Assembly: GCF_020497125.1 (NCBI RefSeq)
Contig: NC_059084.1
Span: forward strand, 33,324,203 to 33,388,202
DNA length: 64,000 bases
Direction of reading: 5' to 3'
Source: Mauremys mutica
Taxonomy: Eukaryota > Chordata > Testudines > Geoemydidae
A model generated the notes under the pieces. That model did no database searches, was not told where the DNA came from, and saw nothing but the letters and a program-made list of their open reading frames with translations. The translations under genes and the position numbers were made by a program. Below, piece by piece: positions 11,603 to 21,794 of the stretch (positions are counted from its first letter, which is position 1; every line of letters starts with the position of its first letter).

Positions 11603-12515
11603 TGTCAAGGCTGATTCCCCACTCTGGCACTCCGGGTGCAGAAGGTGGGGCCTGCAAGGATTGTAAAAATTAATCCTGGTCACTCCAGGCTGGTATTAAA
11701 CTCCCAAGGTTACAGCTTCTCTCTGACTTTGGCTTGGTAGATGCTGCCACCACCCAAGTGCAAAAAAACCCCCACAAAAACAAAAAACCCCACAACCCTT
11801 TGAGTCCAGGAAGGAGCACTTGGGAATTCCTCCCCGGGGGTACCCTCACGCCCTTTCACACACACCCCCACTCTGGGGAAGAGCTGAGAAGGAAACAAAG
11901 GAAATTAGCTGTGGCTACCAGCTAATCAAACAACATGTGCACAAACCTCTTAGGATACCAACCATCCAAATCCTGTTCTTAAAAAAGGTAAATTTTATTA
12001 AAAACAAAAAGAAAGAAAATACATCTGGGACTTAGGCTTTTGCTAGATTTTAAAAGAGCAATTCCAAAAATCAAGCACCCAAAATCACTTTCTTGGGGGT
12101 TCAGCTTAAAGGTTACAAGCAAAACAAAAGCACTCGCACAGAGGAGTCCACAAGTCAATAAGAAATAACCTGATCGCGTCTAGCTGAACATTCTGATCTA
12201 GCTACACATTTGGAGTTGAGATCAGTAGTTCTAGGCATGATCTGATGATTTATGATCATACCTAGCTTAGCTGCGTAGCGCACGGCTGCTCTGACCCTCC
12301 AGCCCAGAGAGAACAACAGACAAAGGGAAAGTTTCTTTCCCAATTTTAGGAAGTTCTACCTTCCCATTGGCTCTTTTGGTCAGGTGCCCATTTTTTTTCT
12401 TTACCTGGGAGACTTTTTAACCTTTTACAGGTAAAGCAAGTAAGAGGGATTTTCCAGCTAACTGGCTGGCTGGGTGTTCATCAAAGGGAGCTACCCCCCC
12501 CCTTTATTTATCACA
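11603..12515. mobile_element. Solo LTR, 913 bp
   Basis: Begins TGTCAAGG and ends TTATCACA (TG...CA). It is flanked by a perfect 5-bp duplication ACAGC (11598-11602 and 12516-12520). No internal retroviral sequence adjoins it. The length and 5-bp duplication fit an endogenous-retrovirus LTR left after LTR-LTR recombination. Confidence 0.85.
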
Positions 12516-12840
12516 ACAGCTGTGAGATGCCAGCTTAGCCATACGACGCCCTAGGCGTAAGAGATGCTTGACATAAGTAAGTGACCAAAGAGCGACTCTA
12601 TGGCAGAAGATCATGAGAAAGACGTGCCGACGGGTCATGCTGTGAAAAAGCGACTGCGAGGTACGTAGAGGCTCTAAGTCTGAACCAAGTAGCGGAGGGG
12701 TCTTTCCCTCTGTTGAGCTTCAAACTGTGGCCGCCGGAGGCGAACCCACGGTGAGTAAGATAATGTCACTAACTCTCTGCTAAATAGAAATAAGGCTACA
12801 GCCAGTGTGGGGTGGAGCTGAGTCCTCTTCAGCTAGCAGA

Positions 12841-12980
12841 AAAGAATCCTGTGGCACCTTATAGACTAACAGACGTTTTGCAGCATGAGCTTTCGTGGGT
12901 GAATACCCACTTCTTCTTGCACCCACGAAAGCTCATGCTGCAAAACGTCTGTTAGTCTATAAGGTGCCACAGGATTCTTT
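12841..12980. repeat. Perfect inverted repeat, 61-bp arms, 18-nt loop
   Basis: Positions 12841-12901 are the exact reverse complement of 12920-12980 with an 18-nt spacer. The arms belong to an interspersed family (CATGAGCTTTCGTGGGTG), so two copies lie head to head. It lies between the solo LTR and the 3' end of copy A. Confidence 0.95.
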
Positions 12981-13220
12981 GCTGCTTTTACAGATCCAGA
13001 CTAACACGGCTAACCCTCTGATACTTGACTTTCAGCTAGCAGGAAGCAGATGCATCCGAATTGGAGTCAGCGGTGGGATCCCAGCTGCGGGTTAGCTCCG
13101 GGCTAGGCAGAGACCGGCCAGGTGGGGCTGCCCCCAGTGCCCCCTGCTGGCCTCCAAGCTCCAGGTCAGAGGCCCAGGGTAGCTTGGGGGTGGGTACAGG
13201 GATCCTGAGGCAGGAGGAGC

Positions 13221-13300
13221 TCAGAGCTCGAAGACGGCAGGGCCAATGTTGAAGCCCAGCAGGGCACTGGCAGCTTCCAGGCACTCACTCAGCTGAGGCC
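13221..13300 (-). pseudogene. Copy A exon 17 (last exon), intact
   Basis: 80 nt, the same length as in B. It ends in FEL and a TGA at 13223-13221. The acceptor CAG is at 13303-13301. No AATAAA is seen between the stop and the palindrome at 12980. Confidence 0.85.
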
Positions 13301-13679
13301 CTGAAACAAGAGGGGGGGTCAGGGGGGAGACACCAGCCTGGGGAACAGGGAGGGTCGGGGCAAAGGGCAGAGAGCTCACAGAATGGGGGGAGGGAGCTGA
13401 GATTGGGACAGCGAGCAGGGAGCTGGGAGACTGTCATGGGACTGGGGGACCCGGCAGGGGCTGGGCTTTTGGGGGCTGGGCTGTAGAACCTGGGGGGCAG
13501 GGCTCTCAGGGGAGGGGCCCTGTGAGGCAGGGTTGGGGCTGTTAGCCTTTGGGGCAGGGGGCCTCGGGGGAGGGCTGGGCTGTGGGGCAAGGGGTCTTGT
13601 GGGGGCTGGGCTGTGGGGTTCCCATGAGGCAGGGTCTCTCCAGTCGAGACCCTAGGCCCTGCCCCGGACCCTGCCTCAC

Positions 13680-13806
13680 CTGCTCGGCCCCACACCCAGC
13701 CCACAGCCTTGGCCTCCAGCAGCTCCCACTCGTCGCGCTGCCCCGCGGCCCGGCCGTGCAGCCAGACCACAGCCAGCACCGTGGCCCAGACGCCGGGGGG
13801 CACATC
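13680..13806 (-). pseudogene. Copy A exon 16, intact
   Basis: 127 nt as in B. It encodes [17 protein letters not shown] and [12 protein letters not shown], the conserved C-terminal segment of VWA5A proteins. Both splice sites are present. Confidence 0.88.
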
Positions 13807-13941
13807 CTGTGAGGGGGGATGGGGGAGGAGGAGAGACAGCCTGAGACAGCGCCCGGCCTGGGGACCCCTGTCCCCCCAGTGCTGCCCTCATCCTCCTGCC
13901 CCCCCATGCTCCCTCCATCCCCCGCCCTGGGGATTCCCCTG

Positions 13942-14134
13942 TGTTGTATCCTTGGGGCAGCTGGTGTAGGAAGCAATCACTTGAGGCCAGAGAGCAGGCA
14001 GCTAACCAAAACCTCCATTTTATTTACAGATATACAGAGAGCTCACTCAGCCGGTTGAAACCGGCTGAGCTATCCCTTAATAGTCTAACTCAGTTGCCAT
14101 AGTAACAAAACCCATGACAACCAAATACACAACA
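13942..14134 (-). repeat. 3' LTR of the Mag-like element
   Basis: 193 bp, TG...CA ends, 192 of 193 positions the same as the 5' LTR. It contains a 9-bp-arm hairpin (CAGCCGGTT/AACCGGCTG) and an AATAAA in the sense direction. Confidence 0.95.
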
Positions 14135-14152
14135 TATTCCTCCCCCCCTAAT
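14135..14152 (-). promoter_or_regulatory. Polypurine tract
   Basis: On the minus strand a run of AGGGGGGGAGGAATA directly precedes the 3' LTR, where plus-strand DNA priming is expected. Confidence 0.8.
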
Positions 14153-14265
14153 AAGAACATCCCCTAAATAAAACACACACTAAACTAGAGAAGGAGGGTA
14201 GACTGCCTCCATTCCCGGCTAAACCCTGGGGATTATTTTGCCCCATACCCGTGGGTTCGCCCTAA

Positions 14266-17200
14266 CTAAAGATCCAGCCGATGAGGAGGCCTTCTGTCTC
14301 TAGGTGGATTACGGCGAACTTCTGGTGTTGTTGCACCCGAAAGTACTAGGGGCTCAAGGTCCGCAGCACGAATAGGTGAGGAGGTGGTATCAGCTCGTGC
14401 TGGGCAAAGGGGTATCTCAGCTGCCGGCAGTAATGAAGGAGAACAGTCAGGAACAGGTGACTCATGACTCGGTGTCTCACCAGGAGGGGTGAAGTCAGAC
14501 CCCTCAACTGCAGATGGGTCCTGAAGACTGGCATGACCTGGCAACAGCTGATCTACATGTCGCCGCCAGGTAAGATTCTCTGCAGTCCGGACTGTATAGG
14601 AAACAGGTCCTGTTTGAGTGATGACTGTGGCCGGGACCCATTTAGCTCTGGAAGTATAATTCCGAGCCAAAACTGGCTGCCCTGGGCTAAAGGTTCGGTC
14701 TTTTGCTCTGGGTGCCCGTCTGATTACTTGATATTGCTGCTGATGTTGCACAGTTTGTCTGGGTTCAGAAGGTTTCAGCAGATCAAAGCAAGTGCGCAGC
14801 TGTCGTCCCATCATTAGAAAGGCTGGGGAAGCCTGGGTCGTAGCATGAGGTGTGTTTCTATAGGAAAGTAAGAAGGTATCCAGACGCTTTTGAATGGAGT
14901 GTTGTCCCTTTGCTGATTTCAAAGCGTTTTTCATTGTCTGCACAAATCTTTCAGCTAATCCGTTGGTGGACGGATGATATGGTGCTGACGTGATGTGGTG
15001 TATCCCATTTGCCTTCATAAAATTTTGAAACTCCTGAGAGACGAACTGCGGTCCGTTGTCGCTCACAAGTTGTTCTGGCAGACCAAAACGACTAAAGAGT
15101 CCTCGTAGTTTTTGGATAGTACTCTCTGCAGTAGTGGACTGCATTATAGAGACTTCTGGCCATTTAGAATGGGCATCTACTGCCACCAAGAACATGCTTC
15201 CTTCAAGGGGGCCAGCAAAGTCAACGTGAATACGTTGCCACGGGTTTTCAGGCCAGTCCCATGGGTGTAGGGGTGCCCACTGGGGTGCATTTCTTACACC
15301 CTGACATGACATACAAGCTTTTGCCTTCTCTTCAATAGCACTGTCCAATCTAGGCCACCAAAAATAGCTTCGTGCAATTTCCTTCATGCGCACTATTCCA
15401 CAGTGACCGGAATGTAGCTGTTCTAACATCTGTGATCTCAGGGGTGGTGGAATAATGACACGCCTCCCCCACAACAAACAACCAGATTGGACCGATAACT
15501 CCGTCCGCCTGGACATGTAGGGAACAAGGTCAGGTGAGACCGGAGAGGTTTGTCGAGATTTTCCATGCATAACCAGGTCCATAACTTGGGATAATACTGG
15601 GTCAACGCGGGTTGCCTTCTTTATCTGAGTAGCAGTGATGGGTGTATTCTCTACCTGTTCAAAGTAGAAGATTTCCTTTTGGGCACTATCTTGATGTTTG
15701 ACCGGTAAAGGCAACCTTGAGAGGCCATCTGCATTGCCGTGCAGAGTGGATTTCCGATATTTGATTTCATATGTGTGTGCAGAAAGTATCAATGCCCAAC
15801 GTTGCATACGACTAGCAGCTAATGGGGGAATGCCTGTGTAGGGTCCAAAAATTGATGTGAGAGGTCGATGGTCTGTAAGAAGAGTAAACTTTCGCCCAAA
15901 CAGGTACTGATGAAACTTCCTAATTCCAAAAACAATTCCTAATGCCTCACGTTCGATTTGGGCGTAGTTAGTTTCTGCTTTGCTTAGAGTGCGTGAAGCA
16001 AAAGCAATAGGTCTTTCTTCTCCCGAAGGCATAATGTGTGACATGACCGCTCCCACTCCATAAGGGGAAGCATCGCAGGCCAATTGCAGGGGTAAGGATG
16101 GATCAAAGTGCGTTAGAACTTCAGAATTTAACAATGCATCCTTAGCTTTGTTAAATGCAACATCACAGGCTTCAGTCCACTTCCAGGCCTTGTTCTGCCC
16201 AAGGAGCTCATGAAGTGGTTTTAGCAGTGTGGCTAACTGTGAGATGAACTTCCCGTAATAGTTCAGTAGTCCTAGAAATGAGCGCAGCTGGCTTACATTT
16301 CGAGGTGGGGGAGCCTCCACAATAGCTTTAACTTTTGCAGGGACCTTATGAAGACCTGCAGAATCAATGATGTGTCCCAAATATTCAACAGAGGGCTTGA
16401 AGAATTCACACTTGTCTTTGCGAACTCGTAGGCCATACTCTTCCAGTCTTTGTAGGGTAGCCTCTAAATTCTTTAAGTGATCTTCTTCATTTCTTCCAGT
16501 GACCAGGATATCATCCAGATAGCACTGAACTCCTGACAAGCCACACAAGATCTGGTCCATAGCCCTCTGGAACAGGACGGGAGCCGATGTGATTCCGAAG
16601 GGTAGGCGACAGTATCGATAAAGCCCCTTATGAGTCACAATAGTCAACAGCTCTTGGGACTTTTCATCGACGTGCATCTGTAAATATGCTTGACTCAGAT
16701 CAATCTTACTGAACTTTTGTCCCCCAGCCAGGCCTGCGAAGAGGTCATCGATGCGGGGAAGCGGGTATTGCTCTGCACACAACACTGGGTTGACAGTGAC
16801 TTTAAAATCACCGCAAATCCGGAGAGAGCCATCTTTCTTCACTATTGGAACGATAGGAGTGGCCCATGAGCTATGGGTAACTGGTATTAGGACTCCATTG
16901 GTGACCAGGCGCTCCAGGTCTGCTTCAACTTTTGGCCTGATGGCATATGGCACAGTTCGGGCTTTCAGATATTTTGGTGGACTGCCAGGTTTAATGTTTA
17001 ATGTCACAGTGATTCCCTTCATACTTCCCAAATCATCTCCAAAAACAGCAGCATGTTTCCTTAGTATAGGGGTTAGACTGGTTTCTTCTTTAGTCATCCG
17101 GTGCACTTCTGCCCAGTTCAGCTGAATCTTCCCAAGCCAAGACCTACCCATTAAGGCTGGGTAGTCACCTCTCACCACAAACAGTGGCAATTTAGCCGCC

Positions 17201-17727
17201 TGTCCATTGAGCTCCACCTTAACATCAATAGTGCCCAACATGGGCACAGCTTCACCTGTATACGTCTTCAGAACAGTTTTTGTTGCCTTAAGCGGAAGAT
17301 GCTGTAGCTTTTCCTTATACACAGTCTCAGGAACCAGCGAGACAGCTGCACCGGTGTCTAGTTCCATGCGTATAGGTTTGCCCTCCAATAAGGGGGTTAC
17401 CCAGTATTCATGTGAGCCCGCTGCCAAAGACAAAACATGCAGTGGCACTTCCTCTTGTGAGGAGGTGTCACCTTGATCATCCTGGGTCTGCTCTAGGGTA
17501 TGCAAGGTTCCTCTTTTTGTCGGCCAGACCACAGGCCTCTTTTTCTTTTGTTTACAGGCATACTCAATGTGTCCCTTTTTGCCACAGTGTCGACACACCA
17601 GGTCCTTACACCAGCATTCTGATGCCTGGTGACCCGGCTTACCACAGCGGTAACATTCTTGACTCTGCACCGTTTTGTGGGTCAGTTCTTGTGACACTTT
17701 TTGCACCCTAGGGGATACACCGATGTA
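14266..17727 (-). CDS. pol: Mag-like pol: CCHC, protease, reverse transcriptase, RNase H, integrase
   Basis: An open frame of about 1150 codons after the gag stop, with no ATG at its start. Counting from the GTG codon at 17706: two CCHC zinc knuckles (residues 18-31 and 38-51); protease DTGA (117-120); reverse transcriptase with YLDD (396-399); RNase H starting near DAS (545-547) with TDHRPL (611-616); integrase with HHCC zinc finger (H765, H768, C798, C801) and D829, D883, E919. All catalytic residues are present and there is no internal stop or frameshift. It is in the same frame as gag, separated only by a TAA at 17730-17728, so it would need read-through or re-initiation to be translated. 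The zinc knuckles normally end gag, so the stop cuts capsid from nucleocapsid. Confidence 0.93.
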   Translation of the reverse strand, partial: YIGVSPRVQKVSQELTHKTVQSQECYRCGKPGHQASECWCKDLVCRHCGKKGHIEYACKQKKKRPVVWPTKRGTLHTLEQTQDDQGDTSSQEEVPLHVLSLAAGSHEYWVTPLLEGKPIRMELDTGAAVSLVPETVYKEKLQHLPLKATKTVLKTYTGEAVPMLGTIDVKVELNGQAAKLPLFVVRGDYPALMGRSWLGKIQLNWAEVHRMTKEETSLTPILRKHAAVFGDDLGSMKGITVTLNIKPGSPPKYLKARTVPYAIRPKVEADLERLVTNGVLIPVTHSSWATPIVPIVKKDGSLRICGDFKVTVNPVLCAEQYPLPRIDDLFAGLAGGQKFSKIDLSQAYLQMHVDEKSQELLTIVTHKGLYRYCRLPFGITSAPVLFQRAMDQILCGLSGVQCYLDDILVTGRNEEDHLKNLEATLQRLEEYGLRVRKDKCEFFKPSVEYLGHIIDSAGLHKVPAKVKAIVEAPPPRNVSQLRSFLGLLNYYGKFISQLATLLKPLHELLGQNKAWKWTEACDVAFNKAKDALLNSEVLTHFDPSLPLQLACDASPYGVGAVMSHIMPSGEERPIAFASRTLSKAETNYAQIEREALGIVFGIRKFHQYLFGRKFTLLTDHRPLTSIFGPYTGIPPLAASRMQRWALILSAHTYEIKYRKSTLHGNADGLSRLPLPVKHQDSAQKEIFYFEQVENTPITATQIKKATRVDPVLSQVMDLVMHGKSRQTSPVSPDLVPYMSRRTELSVQSGCLLWGRRVIIPPPLRSQMLEQLHSGHCGIVRMKEIARSYFWWPRLDSAIEEKAKACMSCQGVRNAPQWAPLHPWDWPENPWQRIHVDFAGPLEGSMFLVAVDAHSKWPEVSIMQSTTAESTIQKLRGLFSRFGLPEQLVSDNGPQFVSQEFQNFMKANGIHHITSAPYHPSTNGLAERFVQTMKNALKSAKGQHSIQKRLDTFLLSYRNTPHATTQASPAFLMMGRQLRTCFDLLKPSEPRQTVQHQQQYQVIRRAPRAKDRTFSPGQPVLARNYTSRAKWVPATVITQTGPVSYTVRTAENLTWRRHVDQLLPGHASLQDPSAVEGSDFTPPGETPSHESPVPDCSPSLLPAAEIPLCPARADTTSSPIRAADLEPLVLSGATTPEVRRNPPRDRRPPHRLDL

Positions 17728-18240
17728 TTATGCCTCCCTTGTAGCCAGTTCCATGGAGACAGCAATATCAACAGCCTTCTGTAATGTAAGCTGAGCCTCT
17801 GTCAGTAGGCGCTTCCGTATAGCTTCACTGCAGAGGCCACACACTAACCTGTCACGCAGGGCATCATTTAACATCTCTTTAAATTCACAGTGTTCTGCTA
17901 GCTTTTTTAAAATGGCTACAAATTGTACAACTGTTTCATCTTCCTTTTGGTCTCTTTTGTGGAACCTATATCTTTCAGCAATTACCAGTGGTTTTGGGGA
18001 GAAATGGGACCCCAGGATTTCCACAATGTCACTGTAAGATTTAGACTTAGGCTTTACAGGATGTAGTAAGCTGCGTAGCAGGGAGTAGGTTTTCGCCCCT
18101 ACAACAGTTAAGAATATTGGCACCTTCTTCGCTTCTGTAATGTCATTTGCAATACCAAAAAGCTCAAAACGCTCAGTATACACATGCCACTGCTCTGTAT
18201 TCTCATCAAAAGGCTCCAGGGGCCTGGTCAGAGTAGCCAT
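17728..18240 (-). CDS. gag: Mag-like gag (capsid region)
   Basis: About 170 residues, starting at the internal methionine of MATLTRPLE. An in-frame methionine 12 codons further up (18276) is the alternative start. It contains the short capsid-like region of Ty3/Gypsy gags with FxxRxQxxxE-type charged motifs and no zinc knuckle. The frame ends at TAA 17730-17728 and continues in the same frame into the CCHC-containing pol. Confidence 0.85.
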   Translation of the reverse strand: MATLTRPLEPFDENTEQWHVYTERFELFGIANDITEAKKVPIFLTVVGAKTYSLLRSLLHPVKPKSKSYSDIVEILGSHFSPKPLVIAERYRFHKRDQKEDETVVQFVAILKKLAEHCEFKEMLNDALRDRLVCGLCSEAIRKRLLTEAQLTLQKAVDIAVSMELATREA

Positions 18241-18345
18241 GATTTTTAGTTTCACTTTCACAGTCAGTGCAAACAAGCAGCTTTTTTTGTTTGTTTGTTC
18301 TTTACCTTAACTTCTACTTCCTTCTGTTACTGGAGCAGCACCGGA

Positions 18346-18364
18346 ATCTCACCCTCGTCGCCAG
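18346..18364 (-). promoter_or_regulatory. Primer-binding site, tRNA-Ser(GCT)-like
   Basis: Directly inside the 5' LTR the minus strand reads TGGCGACGAGG. This is complementary to the 3' end of vertebrate tRNA-Ser(GCT) plus CCA. The match weakens after about 11 nt. Confidence 0.75.
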
Positions 18365-18557
18365 TGTTGTATCCTTGGGGCAGCCGGTGTAGGAAGCAAT
18401 CACTTGAGGCCAGAGAGCAGGCAGCTAACCAAAACCTCCATTTTATTTACAGATATACAGAGAGCTCACTCAGCCGGTTGAAACCGGCTGAGCTATCCCT
18501 TAATAGTCTAACTCAGTTGCCATAGTAACAAAACCCATGACAACCAAATACACAACA
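18365..18557 (-). repeat. 5' LTR of the Mag-like element
   Basis: 193 bp, one substitution (T/C near 18385) relative to the 3' LTR. It drives transcription leftward, in the direction of the pseudogene. Confidence 0.95.
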
Positions 18558-18994
18558 CCCTGCTCCCCCCGCACTGCCCCCATGCCCTCACCCTGAGTTC
18601 CCCCCAATCCAGCGCTCCCGCCCCCTCCCCAGAATCAGATGGTTCCCAGCCCCCCTGCCCTAGCACCGTGGACCCCCTACCCAGATGCCCAGGCCATGCC
18701 CGGGGGTAGGGAGACAGCCTCAGAGGGGGCCCAGCCTGGGCCCCCCCATGTCTGCCCCCCTCAGCCCTGGGCCCCCTCGATCCAATGCTCCGATTCCCTG
18801 CAAGGGGGTTCTAGCTCCCCGCTGTGGGCCCGTCTCCCCCACTGGGCTCCAGATTCAGGGGTCATGTGATCCAGTCGCCCTCAGACCCGCCCCCAGCCTG
18901 GGTCACGCCCAGTCTCATCTGGGAGCAGAGAACAGGCCCAACTCATGGCACCTGCCCCCCCATCTCTCCCCTCTCCTCCGCCCCCTGCACTCAC
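18558..18994 (-). other. Copy A intron 15, strongly conserved with copy B
   Basis: It aligns almost base for base with 40800-41214 of copy B, which points to a recent duplication or gene conversion. No independent function seen. Confidence 0.8.
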
Positions 18995-19751
18995 CTTACT
19001 GGGCATCCTCCCCCTGGCGTCGGTGTCACTGTCAGGGACTCTAACCCCGACAGCGAAGCTCGTTGTCTGACCGCCGAGAGACAGGCAACACCATCAAGGT
19101 CCGATCAAAAGCTCTTTATTGACAAGTGCACGCATCAATAGAGAGCAGCTCGTCTCCAGCGAGAACCAGCCCCCCTTTACAGCTTAGTATTAGCCTATAT
19201 AGACAGTTTTATTACGTCATACATCATTCACTTGAGCAACCCACCCCCCTTTGTCTAACAACTGGAAACTAGACACTTTTAATATACACACGTCTAGTTT
19301 TTATGTTTACAGCATTAGATTATTAATAATATTTTAACAAGCACCAAAAGTTAGGAATGCAGGGGAGTTTTAAACAAGCCGATAACTCAACCAGGGAGTT
19401 AGAATCTGAACTGTGGGAAGTTAGGGTCCTTATCAGTTCTTCAGACACTATTCCTAACACAGCACAGCTGGTACTATGCCAGGAATGCAACCCCTGGCTT
19501 ATCTCGCTTTTTTTTCAGGGCTTTGTGAGACAATGCTGCTTCTCAGTATTTTCCACTCTGGGATTACCCAGAAACCTCTGTTAGCCTGACTTCAGTCAGG
19601 TTGGCATACCTGTTTTGTCTGCTATATCTTTATTCAGGCCTAACATCACTCACCCCCAGCGCAGCGGCCAGCCGGGGGTCCAGGTCCCACGAGCCGTCAG
19701 CATTCTGCAGAGACACCAGCCTCAGCAGGGGAGACTCCTCCGGAGCCCGCT
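18995..19751 (-). pseudogene. Copy A exon 15, split by a solo LTR
   Basis: The 5' part of the exon (19751-19646) and the 3' part with its donor (19029-18995) together match the 137-nt exon 15 of copy B. They are separated by a 616-bp insertion. At the break the sequence GGGGGTGAGTGATG forms a new donor-like site, so splicing could truncate the exon. Confidence 0.9.
19030..19645 (-). mobile_element. Solo LTR, 616 bp, inside exon 15
   Basis: TG...CA ends (TGTCAGGG to CCTAACA on the plus strand) with a 4-bp duplication TCAC at 19026-19029 and 19646-19649. A TTTATT on the plus strand near 19111 gives an AATAAA in the minus orientation. Confidence 0.82.
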
Positions 19752-19795
19752 CTAGGGAGAGACGTGGGGAGATGGCTCTTGCACAGGGTTATGGG

Positions 19796-20265
19796 CAGTG
19801 ATGAGCTGCCAAAATTTTAACAACCGGTTCCCTATAAAAAGTTCTGATTTAAGGCGGGGGAGCGGAGGAGGGGCCGGGGCAGGCGGAGACATACTTGTGG
19901 GGCTGGAGGCCCCTGCAGGGCCTGGGGCAAATTGCCCCAGTTGCCCCCCCAGCAGCCCTAGAGCTTGCAGCCCCCTCCCCCCTTACCTTGCTGGCAGCTC
20001 AAGCAATTCCGGAGCTCAGGAGCTCAGCTGAGCTGCCCAGCTGGTGCCGGTGGCTGGCCATGCTGCAGCTGGGGGGAAGCGGGGGAAGGGCTGGGGGAGC
20101 CTCAGCCTCCCCAGCTGGGAATCCTGGGAGCAACAGGATGGTCCGGCCCATGGACTGGAGTTCTTTGCCCACCTCCTGGCCCATTAACAACCGGTTCTCC
20201 ATGGAGATCTAATTTTAGCAACCGGTTCTAGGGAACCTGTGGGAACCTGCTCCAGCTCACCACTG
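19796..20265. mobile_element. hAT-type non-autonomous element in copy A intron 14
   Basis: Terminal inverted repeat CAGTGATGAGCTG / CAGTGGTGAGCTG. The flanks GTTATGGG and CTTATGGG match at 7 of 8 positions, as expected of an 8-bp duplication. The element is absent at the equivalent place in copy B. Confidence 0.82.
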
Positions 20266-20646
20266 CTTATGGGTACAGAACCTGTCCAGGTTGATTTCCC
20301 TCCTGCCCGCCCAGTTTGCCCCCCACAAACTTTAGCTCATAGATACAAACTCACACCCCAGATTCCAGCTTCACAGAGTTTATTGCCTGGGAGTTTCCTT
20401 ATTTTTTTTTTCATTGTGTTGCAAGATCATTTGCGTCACAACGCTTAAAAATCCCAGCTGCGGATTCCCCCTCCCCCAGCCTCACACCGGTGTTTTGCCC
20501 AGGAAGTTCCTTCGGTAGGGATGTGGCTGTTAAACACTTGCCTGGCTCCGGGACCATCAGGGCACGTCTGTCTCGGCTCCGAGGAAGCGTCATCCTGGCG
20601 TTCGGCCCCCGCCTAGCGCCCTGACTCCCAGCCCCTGCCCCCTCAC

Positions 20647-20986
20647 CTGGCGGGCCGCGGCATCCGGCGAGGCGTGTCCCCAGGACTCTCTGCGGTTGCC
20701 CTTTCACTGTGGGCTCCCTTGGCAGCTCTGGGTGTGGGGCGGGAGGCGGATGGTTCTGGGCTTGGGGAGCACTTGGGGGGGGCGCTCATGGGGGCGAGTC
20801 CCATATGTTCCACCTGGAACAGCTTCATCGCGAGCTGGTCCTTGGTGTGGTCCCTGGCCGCGAGGGGGGGCGCTTGCATTGGGCAGCCGAATACACGGGG
20901 AGCGCATCTGGCCATGGGCCGGCGGGATCCACATGACACCAGGGAGAGACACTGGACGTGCTGCATGCTGGCCACAGCCTTGAAGC
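20647..20986 (-). pseudogene. Copy A exon 14, open but phase-shifted and highly divergent
   Basis: 340 nt against 288 in copy B. It is open from the acceptor (reads GFKAVASMQ) to the donor, but exits in phase 2 where exon 15 needs phase 1. The protein barely aligns with copy B, while exon 13 and both neighbouring introns are nearly identical between the copies. Confidence 0.7.
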
Positions 20987-21554
20987 CTGGGGGGGCGGAC
21001 AGACGGACAGACGGACACGGAGACAGACAGAGGCAAGCTCAGGGAGGGAAGAACCCCTCCCCCCAGCACCCAGAGCCAACGCACCAGTGGGGCCCCTCTT
21101 CCCTGCCCTCCAGCTTGGACCCCCTCCCCACACCCAGCCCCATCCTCCTCTCCCCCCAGCTCCCTCTGAGCCAGGATCCCCCCAGCTCCAGCCTCTCCCC
21201 CACCCAGGCTGTGACTCCCCAGATCCAGCCCCTCCCTCACAGCTTCCCCCCAGCCGGGCCCCTCCCTCCAGCCCCAGGGGATGCAGGGATGGGTGCCGCA
21301 CCCCAAGGATGAGGGCAGGACCCTGGTGGTGGGGGCAGCACAACCCCATGGGAGCTGGGGCAGATAGAGGGGCAAAGGGACATTAGCCCATAACCATGAT
21401 ACCCCCTCACCCCACTTCTAGGTCCCCCTCTCACACTGGGATCCCCCTGTGCTAGAATTCCTGTCCTCCCTGGTGCCAGGTTCCCCCACCCACCTGAGTC
21501 TTCTCCACCCGCTGCACCTGGTGTCAGGATCCCCAATCCCGCTTCCAGTGTTAC

Positions 21555-21763
21555 CTGCCAGCGGGATGTCCCGTCTCACCAGCGGCCCCTGCACTGGCTG
21601 CCCCCGCTCCGTGTCCACCCCCACGTAGGCCGTGAGGGAGCAGACAACCCCCGAGCTCAGGCTGGTCTCCAGCGCCCGGCGCCGGTCCCCCTCCGACCCG
21701 GTGTCCACGGGCCCCTCCAGCTCCAGCAGCAGCGACTTGGCTGCCAGCCGGTGAACGGGCAGC
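21555..21763 (-). pseudogene. Copy A exon 13, intact
   Basis: 209 nt, starts [12 protein letters not shown], contains [17 protein letters not shown]. Two residue changes relative to copy B. Confidence 0.88.
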
Positions 21764-21794
21764 CTGTGCCGGGGACAGAGAGTCATGGGGTGAG

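Larger units (their letters stand above)
13942..18557 (-). mobile_element. Mag-like (Ty3/Gypsy) LTR retrotransposon, nearly intact
   Basis: A 4.6-kb element in intron 15 of copy A, in the same orientation as the gene. It has two 193-bp LTRs that differ at one site, a perfect 5-bp target duplication CCCTG (13937-13941 and 18558-18562), a primer-binding site, a purine tract, gag and a complete pol. The one clear defect is a single in-frame stop between gag and pol. The near-identical LTRs indicate a recent insertion, after the VWA5A duplication because copy B lacks it. The Mag assignment comes from the single-frame layout, the pol order PR-RT-RH-IN and a serine-tRNA primer site. Confidence 0.95.
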
